Part shown: in pieces, positions 1-5,590 of the stretch
Numbering within the stretch: position 1 is the first letter of the stretch
How the letters are laid out: each line of letters opens with the position of its first letter
Source: Yoonia sp.
Lineage (GTDB): Bacteria; Pseudomonadota; Alphaproteobacteria; Rhodobacterales; Rhodobacteraceae
Length of the DNA stretch: 8,935 nt
Direction: 5' to 3'
NCBI GenBank assembly: GCA_028822885.1
Contig: JAPKCP010000131.1
Coordinates: 1-8,935 of the forward strand
Notes under the pieces: generated by a model
Seen by the model: only the letters and a program-made list of their open reading frames with translations
The model's database searches: none
What the model was told of the DNA's origin: nothing
Program-made: the position numbers and the translations under genes

Positions 1-1118
1 GTGTGTTTCTCCATGCTGGAAGACACAAGGTTTGCATCAAGTGGATCGTTTAAAAAAAGGCCTTCAGTTTTTCGGTCCTCGGGCACAAACCCAACGCCTG
101 CTTGCATTGCGGCCCGCAATGACGGGAACTGAACAGGCTGTTTATCGAGCGTGATGTTACCGCTGTCGGGGTGCGTTAGGCCCGCGATGCAGCGCACGAT
201 TTCGCTGCGGCGTGATCCCAGAAGACCGGCAAGCCCAAGTATTTCACCTTTGCGAAGTTGAAAGCTGATGTCAGAAAATTGCCCGTCCTGCGACAAGTTT
301 TGGATTTCCAGCATAACATCGCCAAGCGCGTCTTTTGTTCGCTCAACATTGCCCGGATGCGCACTGCCAATCATTTCGGCGACGACTTTTTCTTGGTTTG
401 TGTCCTGCGTCGGCAGTGAGCTGATCATGTGACCATCGCGAAGCACAGAAATCCGATCAGAGATCGCAAAAATTTCTGACATGTGATGGCTGACGTAGAC
501 GATCCCAATGCCTCGGGCGGTCAGTGTTCGCAAAACCGTAAACAGAGCCTGGACTTCATCGGGGGTGAGCGCAGATGTTGGCTCATCAAGAAGCAGAACC
601 TTTGAATCAAGCGACAACGCCTTTGCAATTTCAACAATCTGGCGGGTGCTGATGGGCAGGCTATCGACGGGTGCCGTCACATCAAGTGAAAGGTCAAACT
701 CTTTCAGCAATGCTGTGGCGCGGCGGTTCAGTTCTTTCCAATCCACGACGCCGAAACGCGACGGCGCACGTCCTGCGAAAATGTTCTCAGCAATGGACAA
801 AGACCCAGCGAGGCTGAGTTCTTGGAATACGCACCCTATCCCAATGTCCTGTGCATGTGATGGGCCAAGGATACGAACGGCGTTCCCATCGCGCCTGATC
901 TCACCAGACGAGGGCGCGTGAAGCCCGTAAAGCAGGCCGAGGCACGTCGATTTACCAGCGCCATTTTCGCCGACAAGCGCGTGAATTTCACCTTTTTTGA
1001 GTGAGAAATTGATATTTTTCAGAACGAGATTGGAGCCAAAACTTTTTTGGACGCCGTGCAGTGAAAGCAAAGTCTCTGGATGCAGTTCACCCATAATTTT
1101 TGATTCAGCTGTACCCAT
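1..1118 (-). CDS. Sugar ABC transporter ATP-binding protein, RbsA/MglA type (partial, 3' end off the left edge)
   Basis: This is the double-nucleotide-binding-domain ATPase of a CUT2-class (ribose/galactose-like) importer, a cytoplasmic subunit that powers a membrane permease. The first 372 residues are visible; the family is usually about 500. NBD1 has Walker A GENGAGKST (residues 50-58), Q-loop Q99, Walker B VLLLDEPT (174-181) and H-loop H211. NBD2 begins near residue 268 with the non-canonical P-loop GLLGSRRSE (298-306), and the window ends soon after VPEDRKTEGLF. The ATG at 1118 is chosen because GGGAGGAG (1133-1126) lies 7 nt upstream; a second in-frame ATG at 1094 is less likely. Odd point: the NBD1 signature reads SLPISTRQ (153-160) where relatives have LSVGQQQ-like residues. 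It is a paralogue of the plus-strand ATPase at 4061 (both carry SRFGV-[VI]-DW). Its permease and binding protein are presumably further left. An operator-like site lies 25 nt upstream of the start. Confidence 0.93.
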   Translation of the reverse strand, partial: MGTAESKIMGELHPETLLSLHGVQKSFGSNLVLKNINFSLKKGEIHALVGENGAGKSTCLGLLYGLHAPSSGEIRRDGNAVRILGPSHAQDIGIGCVFQELSLAGSLSIAENIFAGRAPSRFGVVDWKELNRRATALLKEFDLSLDVTAPVDSLPISTRQIVEIAKALSLDSKVLLLDEPTSALTPDEVQALFTVLRTLTARGIGIVYVSHHMSEIFAISDRISVLRDGHMISSLPTQDTNQEKVVAEMIGSAHPGNVERTKDALGDVMLEIQNLSQDGQFSDISFQLRKGEILGLAGLLGSRRSEIVRCIAGLTHPDSGNITLDKQPVQFPSLRAAMQAGVGFVPEDRKTEGLFLNDPLDANLVSSSMEKH

Positions 1119-1143
1119 CAACAATCTCCTCCCACACTAAAGG

Positions 1144-1160
1144 TGGTGTCTGATATGTTA
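1144..1160. promoter_or_regulatory. Putative GntR operator O3, upstream of the minus-strand ATPase gene
   Basis: Plus-strand TGGTGTCTGATATGTTA matches the O2 reverse complement TGGTATCTGATATACCA at 13 of 17 positions, including the whole TCTGATAT core. One half-site (TGGT) is intact and the other is degenerate. It lies between the start of the minus-strand ATPase gene (1118) and a TTGACA element (1168-1163), where a bound repressor would block initiation. This suggests that the GntR protein encoded next door also controls the second transporter, perhaps with lower affinity. The match was found by eye, and binding is inferred. Confidence 0.6.
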
Positions 1161-1162
1161 GA

Positions 1163-1168
1163 TGTCAA
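1163..1168 (-). promoter_or_regulatory. Putative -35 element for the minus-strand ATPase gene
   Basis: On the minus strand the sequence is a perfect TTGACA, 2 bp upstream of operator O3, in the 178-bp gap between the GntR stop (1297) and the ATPase start (1118). No good -10 is seen at the expected distance; the best is a weak TTTAGT with a long 21-bp spacer. The promoter call therefore rests on the -35 and on its placement relative to the operator, which matches that in the divergent region. It suggests that the ATPase gene has its own promoter and does not depend only on read-through from the regulator. Confidence 0.45.
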
Positions 1169-1296
1169 TAGAATTTTGCTAACTAAAGCCAAGGAGGCTG
1201 AACAAGATGCTCAGACCTTTCCAGCCGGGTTGTCGAGTATTGTGTCGTTTTATGGAGAGGCTCTAGCGTGGGGATGAGCCCGCATAAAAAATGATA

Positions 1297-1950
1297 TTAA
1301 AGTAGGGGGAGCGATGAGGCATAGGTCTGACGCGTCCGGTCAATATGTTCTGCCAACAGACGTTTGATTTCTGACATATTGCTGTTCTGAACCGCGTCCG
1401 CGAGGCCAATATGTTCGTCGAAAGAAAGCTTGGTGTGCTGCGGGAGCGCTGACAAATGGGTGCGCAAGGCCGCAATTTTTCCGACGTAACGATCATAACT
1501 GGCAGACAGATAATCGTTTTCGCAATTGCGAAAAATAGCTTGGTGGAATGCGGTGTCGAGCGAAAGGTATTTGGCCTCATTTCCAGATTTTCGCGCCGCG
1601 TCCATGTCTTTCACGATCCGGTTCATGTCCTTGGAAAGGGTCTTCTGATTGCGTTTTAGGGCGATTTCGAACGCTGCTACTTCAATTGCTTGCCGAAAAT
1701 CGCAGATTTGGTTGACTTCATGTTCCGTCAAGGTGAACACGCGCGCTCCTTTTTGGGGCTCAATCGTCACTAGACCTTCGTCGCGCAACTGGGCGAGAGC
1801 CTCACGCACGGGCGATTTTGAAACGCCAAGTTCGTCCGAAATTCCACGTTCTGAGAGGGCCTGACCCATCTTTAGTTCGCCACCGACGATCCTGTTTCGC
1901 AGATGTTCCAGCGCGAGTTCTCTAAGCGACTTGGGTCGGGTGAGTGCCAT
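1297..1950 (-). CDS. GntR-family transcriptional regulator, FadR subfamily with FCD ligand domain
   Basis: This is a 217-residue cytoplasmic DNA-binding regulator, normal length for the family. The N-terminal winged helix-turn-helix covers about residues 8-72, with the family hallmark ISDELGVSKSPVREALAQLRDEGLV (37-61) followed by the wing around PQKGARVF. The all-helical FCD domain follows (about 80-215) and keeps the four likely metal ligands D132, H136 (LDTAFH), H180 (DEH) and H202 (AEH). FCD regulators typically sense sugar acids or other carboxylates and are usually repressors released by ligand. The start at 1950 has only a poor Shine-Dalgarno, so expression may be low. The gene is transcribed divergently from the sugar operon, and its own promoter contains operator O1, so autoregulation is likely. 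No convincing rho-independent terminator is visible after the stop. Confidence 0.95.
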   Translation of the reverse strand: MALTRPKSLRELALEHLRNRIVGGELKMGQALSERGISDELGVSKSPVREALAQLRDEGLVTIEPQKGARVFTLTEHEVNQICDFRQAIEVAAFEIALKRNQKTLSKDMNRIVKDMDAARKSGNEAKYLSLDTAFHQAIFRNCENDYLSASYDRYVGKIAALRTHLSALPQHTKLSFDEHIGLADAVQNSNMSEIKRLLAEHIDRTRQTYASSLPLL

Positions 1951-1976
1951 GTTGGTCCAAATTTTTTTGTTGCCAG

Positions 1977-2007
1977 ATTATAGTATCTGATATACCAAGA
2001 TTTGCAA
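1977..2007 (-). promoter_or_regulatory. Putative promoter of the GntR gene
   Basis: Read on the minus strand, TTGCAA (2007-2002) serves as -35 and a perfect TATAAT (1982-1977) as -10. The spacer is 19 bp, longer than the ideal 17. This places the transcription start near 1970 and leaves a leader of about 20 nt. Operator O1 occupies nearly the whole spacer and touches the -10, as expected for negative autoregulation. The -35 hexamer is palindromic and is also the candidate -35 of the divergent operon. Confidence 0.55.
1981..1997. promoter_or_regulatory. Putative GntR operator O1 (regulator-proximal)
   Basis: The sequence TAGTATCTGATATACCA is an imperfect palindrome with half-sites TAGTAT and ATACCA around a 5-bp centre. 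It is identical to the reverse complement of O2 at 16 of 17 positions. It overlaps the spacer and -10 of the regulator's promoter. Palindromes of this kind with a GTAT/ATAC core are the usual targets of FCD-type GntR proteins; binding by the adjacent regulator is inferred. Confidence 0.78.
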
Positions 2008-2032
2008 GCTGGTATATCAGATACCAGATGAT
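2002..2032 (+). promoter_or_regulatory. Putative promoter of the sugar-catabolism operon
   Basis: TTGCAA (2002-2007) is the candidate -35 and GATGAT (2027-2032, 4 of 6 to consensus) the candidate -10, separated by 19 bp that consist of GC plus the 17-bp operator O2. Transcription would start near 2039, giving a very short leader just long enough to hold the Shine-Dalgarno at 2041-2047. The -10 is weak, which fits a promoter needing derepression, but a different start point cannot be excluded. Confidence 0.4.
2010..2026. promoter_or_regulatory. Putative GntR operator O2 (operon-proximal)
   Basis: TGGTATATCAGATACCA is a clean palindrome, with half-sites TGGTAT and ATACCA around a 5-bp centre. 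It is the best of the three copies and lies between the candidate -35 and -10 of the plus-strand operon. Its centre is 29 bp from that of O1, close to three helical turns, so two bound dimers would lie on roughly the same DNA face and could cooperate. O1 and O2 are in opposite orientation. Confidence 0.8.
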
Positions 2033-2040
2033 TCCTACAC

Positions 2041-2047
2041 GGGAGGG
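2041..2047 (+). promoter_or_regulatory. Ribosome binding site that sets a TTG start for the lactonase gene
   Basis: GGGAGGG lies 4 nt before an in-frame TTG at 2052. Two in-frame ATGs further upstream (1944 and 2028) have no Shine-Dalgarno. The first would make the coding region run through both operators, and the second directly abuts O2. The site therefore favours TTG as the true initiator. Confidence 0.7.
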
Positions 2048-2051
2048 TAAG

Positions 2052-2915
2052 TTGACCTGCGCTGAACTCATCTTTGATTGCAAAAACAAGCATGGTGAAG
2101 GTATTTTTTGGAATGCCATTAATGGTTTGGTTTGGTGGACAGATATTGAGGGCCGCACGTTGTGGTCGTTTGATCCGGTGACATCGCGAGGCCAGCCCTA
2201 TCCAATGGAAGATCGGGTTTGCTGTTTTGCACCACGCGAATCTGGTGGGTTGATTGTCGCCTTTGCTGACCGAATTTCTCTGCTGGATTTGGACAACGGT
2301 ACAGAAGAAAAAATCTGTGATTTCGAGCCGGACAATCCGGAGACACGAACAAACGATGGGCGCACTGATAGGCTGGGCCGTTTCGTTGTGGGGGGCATGA
2401 ATGAGGTCTCTGGGGCGGCGAATTCGTCTGTTATCCGGATCGATGGTGATTTGAAGGTCGAAACGCTGTTAGAAGGCGTCGCCTGCGCCAATTCCATCTG
2501 TTTCACAGCGGACGGCAAGACGATGTACTTTGCTGATACGCCAGAGCGTGAAATCCTCGCATTTGATTATGGTTCAAAGCTGTCGGGACGACGCGTTTTG
2601 GCCTCTTTTGAGGGTGAGCCTGGTTTGCCGGATGGGTCCTGCGTGGATGCAGAAGGTGGCGTCTGGAATGCAGAATGGGAGGGCAGACGCGTTGTGCGCG
2701 TCAACCCTGAAGGACACATCGATACCGTCATCGACATGCCTGTCTGGAAGCCGACTTGCTGTGCATTCGGTGGGCCGAACCTCGACACACTTTTTATAAC
2801 GACATCATGTTTGATGAGCAACGAAGCCACGCTCAAACGTGAACCAAATTCGGGTGGGCTGTTTGCGGTCAAACCCGGCTTCAACGGGTTACAGGACATT
2901 CCGTTCTGCGGCTGA
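2052..2915 (+). CDS. SMP-30/gluconolactonase-family lactonase
   Basis: This is a six-bladed beta-propeller, metal-dependent lactonase, cytoplasmic (no signal peptide), that would hydrolyse an aldonolactone to the sugar acid. From the TTG start it has 287 residues, close to the usual 280-300. The four expected metal and active-site residues can be placed: E16 (HGEGIFW), N101 (TRTNDGRTD), N147 (ACANSICF) and D194 (GLPDGSCVD), matching Glu18, Asn103, Asn154 and Asp204 of human SMP-30. The WWTDIEGRTLW and MYFADTPEREI blade motifs are also typical. The TTG at 2052 is preferred because of GGGAGGG 4 nt upstream; starts at 1944 or 2028 would overlap operators. It is the first gene of the operon, 23 bp before the binding-protein gene, so lactone hydrolysis is probably tied to what the transporter imports. 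The substrate is unknown. Confidence 0.93.
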   Translation: MTCAELIFDCKNKHGEGIFWNAINGLVWWTDIEGRTLWSFDPVTSRGQPYPMEDRVCCFAPRESGGLIVAFADRISLLDLDNGTEEKICDFEPDNPETRTNDGRTDRLGRFVVGGMNEVSGAANSSVIRIDGDLKVETLLEGVACANSICFTADGKTMYFADTPEREILAFDYGSKLSGRRVLASFEGEPGLPDGSCVDAEGGVWNAEWEGRRVVRVNPEGHIDTVIDMPVWKPTCCAFGGPNLDTLFITTSCLMSNEATLKREPNSGGLFAVKPGFNGLQDIPFCG

Positions 2916-2938
2916 AATCAACGGTCTGGGAGGACACA

Positions 2939-3973
2939 ATGATCAACTATCTCAAATCCACAACAATCATCGCAGTGATTGCTGTTTCGGCAAATACGGC
3001 GTTCGCCGAAGATTATCCGACGCCAGTGCCAATGATGGACGGCGCTCAGGCGTCGATCGAATTGATCACACCTAGAAATGATACATTCCGGATCGCGTAC
3101 ATGCCGCCAGCCACGGAATTCAATTATTACATCGCTATCGGCGAAGGCATCAAGACTGTCGCAGAGGCGCAAGGTGCTGAGGTCTTCATGCTTGCCCCGC
3201 AAAGCGGCGCAGACATCAACGGCCAGATGGGCATGATCCAAGATGTGCTGACGCAAGAAGTTGACGCCATTATCTTTGGAACCCATGACGAATTTGCGGC
3301 CGCACCGCTGATCGAAAGGGCGGTAGATCAGGGCATTGCTGTCTTTATGATCAACTCGGACATCCCAAACTTCCCAACCCCAATCCACGGTGTTGTTGGC
3401 TATTCGCAACGAAGTGGGACTCACAAAATCGCCGATTGGGCGATCGAAACCTATGGTGACGAACCGGTGAGAGTTGGTATCATCGAAGGCCAACCCGGTT
3501 ACCACTCGACAGAGCGAGTTGGTGGATTTCTTGACGGAATTGAAGGCAATGAAAATTTTGAAGTCGTCGTTTCAATTCCCGGAGGTTGGAACGTCGAGGG
3601 CGGAAATACTGCCGGCATGGACATCTTGCAGTCCCACCCCGATCTCGATGTCATCTTTGCGGCAAATGACTACATGATCATCGGTGCGTCTTTCGCAGCC
3701 AAAGCTCTTGGTCTCACAGATATTGCATTGCTCGGTAACGATGGCGACACTTCTGGACTTGAAGAAATTGCAGCCGGGAACGTCACCGCAACTGTAAACA
3801 CATCACCCTATCTGATGGGGCAAGCTGCGATGCACGCAACGCTGGACGCTCTCGAGGGTACCTATCCAGGTGGCTGGATCGAAACATCGACATCCATCGA
3901 AGACAGAGATGGCGCAATCGCTGTGTTGCAAGAGCCTGAAAAGCTCTTTCCGCAGCCTTCCCGCGATTACTGA
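2939..3973 (+). CDS. Periplasmic sugar-binding protein of an ABC importer (RbsB-like, Peripla_BP_4)
   Basis: This 344-residue protein is the substrate receptor of the importer encoded downstream. A classic signal peptide is visible: K6, a hydrophobic stretch (about residues 8-18) and a type I cleavage site ANTAFA|ED after residue 23. The mature protein follows the type I periplasmic-binding fold: FRIAYMPPATEFNYYIAIGEGIK (first strand and helix), DVLTQEVDAIIFGTHD, the hinge region around VGYSQRSGTHKIADW, VRVGIIEGQPGYHSTERVGGFLDGI, LDVIFAANDYMIIGA and IALLGNDGD. These are hallmarks of ribose/galactose-class receptors. GGGAGGA lies just upstream of the ATG at 2939. Downstream lies a strong intercistronic hairpin that may keep this part of the mRNA more abundant. 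The ligand cannot be assigned from sequence; a pentose, hexose, polyol or sugar lactone would fit the context. Confidence 0.95.
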   Translation: MINYLKSTTIIAVIAVSANTAFAEDYPTPVPMMDGAQASIELITPRNDTFRIAYMPPATEFNYYIAIGEGIKTVAEAQGAEVFMLAPQSGADINGQMGMIQDVLTQEVDAIIFGTHDEFAAAPLIERAVDQGIAVFMINSDIPNFPTPIHGVVGYSQRSGTHKIADWAIETYGDEPVRVGIIEGQPGYHSTERVGGFLDGIEGNENFEVVVSIPGGWNVEGGNTAGMDILQSHPDLDVIFAANDYMIIGASFAAKALGLTDIALLGNDGDTSGLEEIAAGNVTATVNTSPYLMGQAAMHATLDALEGTYPGGWIETSTSIEDRDGAIAVLQEPEKLFPQPSRDY

Positions 3974-3983
3974 TACCCGCCCG

Positions 3984-4019
3984 GTTTCGTGGCGGCACAC
4001 GTTAGTGCCGCCACGGGGC
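3984..4019 (+). other. Intercistronic RNA hairpin between binding-protein and ATPase genes
   Basis: GTGGCGGCAC (3989-3998) and GTGCCGCCAC (4005-4014) are perfectly complementary around the 6-nt loop ACGTTA. A C-G pair (3988/4015), three G-U pairs and a G-C pair can extend the stem to about 15 bp. No U-run follows, so it is not a standard terminator. Stable stem-loops right after a binding-protein gene are known in ABC operons (for example malE-malF of E. coli) to protect the upstream message from 3' exonucleases and yield excess receptor. The same role is inferred here. The site is only 10 bp after the stop at 3973. Confidence 0.75.
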
Positions 4020-4060
4020 GAGAAACGAATTTCATGCACCCTTCAACCAGCGAGATGACC

Positions 4061-5590
4061 ATGATGAGTAATACATCTCCCCTTTGGGAATTTTCCAACA
4101 TCAGCAAAGCCTACCCTGGCGTTCTTGCGAACGACAAAGTGTGCATCAAGCTGATGACAGGCTCAATCCATGGTTTGTTGGGGGAAAACGGTTGTGGCAA
4201 GTCAACAATGATCAAGATGCTCTCCGGTGTTCAGCAACCCGACAGCGGTAAGATATTTCACAAAGGTGATGAAGTCCGAATATCCGGCCCGCTTGCGGCG
4301 CGGGACATGGGCATCGCAACTGTATTTCAAGAGTTTTCAATTGTGCCCACCTTGTCCGTAGGGGAGAACATTTTTCTGGGGAACATGCCACGTTCGCGTT
4401 TCGGTGTGATTGATTGGCAAAAGATCAATTCAGAATCCGCACGGGTCCTCAAAGAAATGGACGTAGACATTCATCCCGAAGCGATCACAGGTGATCTTTC
4501 TGTGGGTGAGCAACAGTTGGTTGAGATTGCCAAAGCGATCGCGATGGACGCCAGTATGATTATTTTGGATGAACCGACGGCGGCCTTGGGCGAGGACGAG
4601 ATCGAACAACTGCATCAACTTTTGCGAAACATGCGCAGCCGAGGGACGGCAATCCTCTACGTCTCTCACCGTCTTGATGAAGTGGAGCGGATCGTCGACG
4701 AGGTCACGATCCTGCGTGGTGGGCTAGTTGTCAGTGCGGCCGGTGAGACGAAAATTAACGTAAGTGAAATCGTAAACGCAATGGTCGGCGGCGACGTTGG
4801 CGAGCACTATCCCAAAGAAAACAATACGATCGACGAAATCGTCTTGCGCGCCATGTGTTTGAAAACCAAGTCAGGCGTCACGGAAGCGACTTTTGATCTT
4901 AAACGTGGTGAAGTCCTGGGGCTTGGCGGGGTTTTGGGCAGTGGTCGCACGGAGATCGCTCGTGCGCTTTTTGGCGTAGACGCATTGACGGGTGGTTCGA
5001 TTGAACTCAACGGCGCACCGGTCCGATTCAAGAATGAGATGGCCGCAATCCGAGTAGGGATCGCATTGGTTCCCGAAAACCGCAAAACGGACGGACTGTT
5101 CTTTAACTTCAAGGCCAGCGGTAACATCACCGCGGCCTCGCTTGGCGAAATCTCAAGAAGGGGTTTCCTTGATCTTGCGGCGGAAGCAGCCGGCACAGCC
5201 CGTTTGATGGAAGAACTCGAAATCTCGCCGCAGGCAGAGGCCAAAACGGTCAACTTCTTGTCCGGTGGCAATCAACAAAAGATCGTCATCGCCCGCTGGC
5301 TGTTTTCTGACGCGCAAATTCTGATTTTGGATGAGCCCACGCAGGGCATAGATATTGGCGCAAAGATCGCAGTCTACAAACTGATGAATGCCCTTACGCG
5401 AGCGGGAAAATCCATTGTTCTGATCAGTTCTGATCATGACGAGCTGCTAGCGATGAGCGACCGCGTCGCAATTGTTCACCATGGAGAAATCAGACAGGTC
5501 TTGGATGCAAAAGAATTATCGCACGACGATTTGGTGCGCGCTTCGGTCTCTCACAACACACACGAAGACAAAGGGCAGGTGGCTTTATGA
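4061..5590 (+). CDS. Sugar ABC transporter ATP-binding protein, RbsA type
   Basis: This is the cytoplasmic tandem-NBD ATPase of the importer, 509 residues from the ATG at 4061. NBD1 has Walker A GENGCGKST (residues 41-49, with Cys in place of the usual Ala), signature LSVGEQQ (146-152), Walker B IILDEPT (167-173) and H-loop H202. NBD2 has the lysine-less P-loop GVLGSGRTE (290-298) typical of this class, a full signature LSGGNQQ (400-406) and Walker B ILILDEPTQG (420-429). The start is uncertain: ATGs at 4034, 4055, 4061 and 4064 are all in frame, with only weak Shine-Dalgarno sequences. 4061 is preferred for GAG 6 nt upstream and an N-terminus of normal length. A GTG at 3989 is rejected because it lies in the hairpin. 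The stop overlaps the permease start by 4 bp (ATGA), which implies translational coupling. It is a paralogue of the minus-strand ATPase. Confidence 0.95.
   Translation: MMSNTSPLWEFSNISKAYPGVLANDKVCIKLMTGSIHGLLGENGCGKSTMIKMLSGVQQPDSGKIFHKGDEVRISGPLAARDMGIATVFQEFSIVPTLSVGENIFLGNMPRSRFGVIDWQKINSESARVLKEMDVDIHPEAITGDLSVGEQQLVEIAKAIAMDASMIILDEPTAALGEDEIEQLHQLLRNMRSRGTAILYVSHRLDEVERIVDEVTILRGGLVVSAAGETKINVSEIVNAMVGGDVGEHYPKENNTIDEIVLRAMCLKTKSGVTEATFDLKRGEVLGLGGVLGSGRTEIARALFGVDALTGGSIELNGAPVRFKNEMAAIRVGIALVPENRKTDGLFFNFKASGNITAASLGEISRRGFLDLAAEAAGTARLMEELEISPQAEAKTVNFLSGGNQQKIVIARWLFSDAQILILDEPTQGIDIGAKIAVYKLMNALTRAGKSIVLISSDHDELLAMSDRVAIVHHGEIRQVLDAKELSHDDLVRASVSHNTHEDKGQVAL

Noticed and set aside
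508..921. Plus-strand open frame of 137 codons
   Set aside because: It is antisense to the partial RbsA-type ATPase, whose minus-strand reading shows Walker A, Walker B and other family motifs. The plus-strand translation has no recognisable domain.
1261..1296. Terminator after the GntR gene
   Set aside because: Only a 5-bp GGCTC/GAGCC repeat with a long loop is present, and the T-run on the minus strand comes before it instead of after it.
2918..3505. Minus-strand open frame of 195 codons opposite the binding-protein gene
   Set aside because: The plus-strand reading encodes a full periplasmic binding protein with signal peptide. The minus-strand product is rich in His, Arg, Cys and Asp with no domain, as expected for a shadow frame.
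3984..4032. Rho-independent terminator between binding protein and ATPase genes
   Set aside because: The hairpin is strong but is followed by ACGAGAAACG-like sequence (reading on from the stem as GAGAAACGAATTTC) without a U-run, and the transporter genes that follow must be co-expressed.
3989..4060. Upstream extension of the operon ATPase from GTG at 3989
   Set aside because: The first codons lie inside the perfect stem-loop, there is no Shine-Dalgarno, and the extra residues have no counterpart in RbsA-type proteins.
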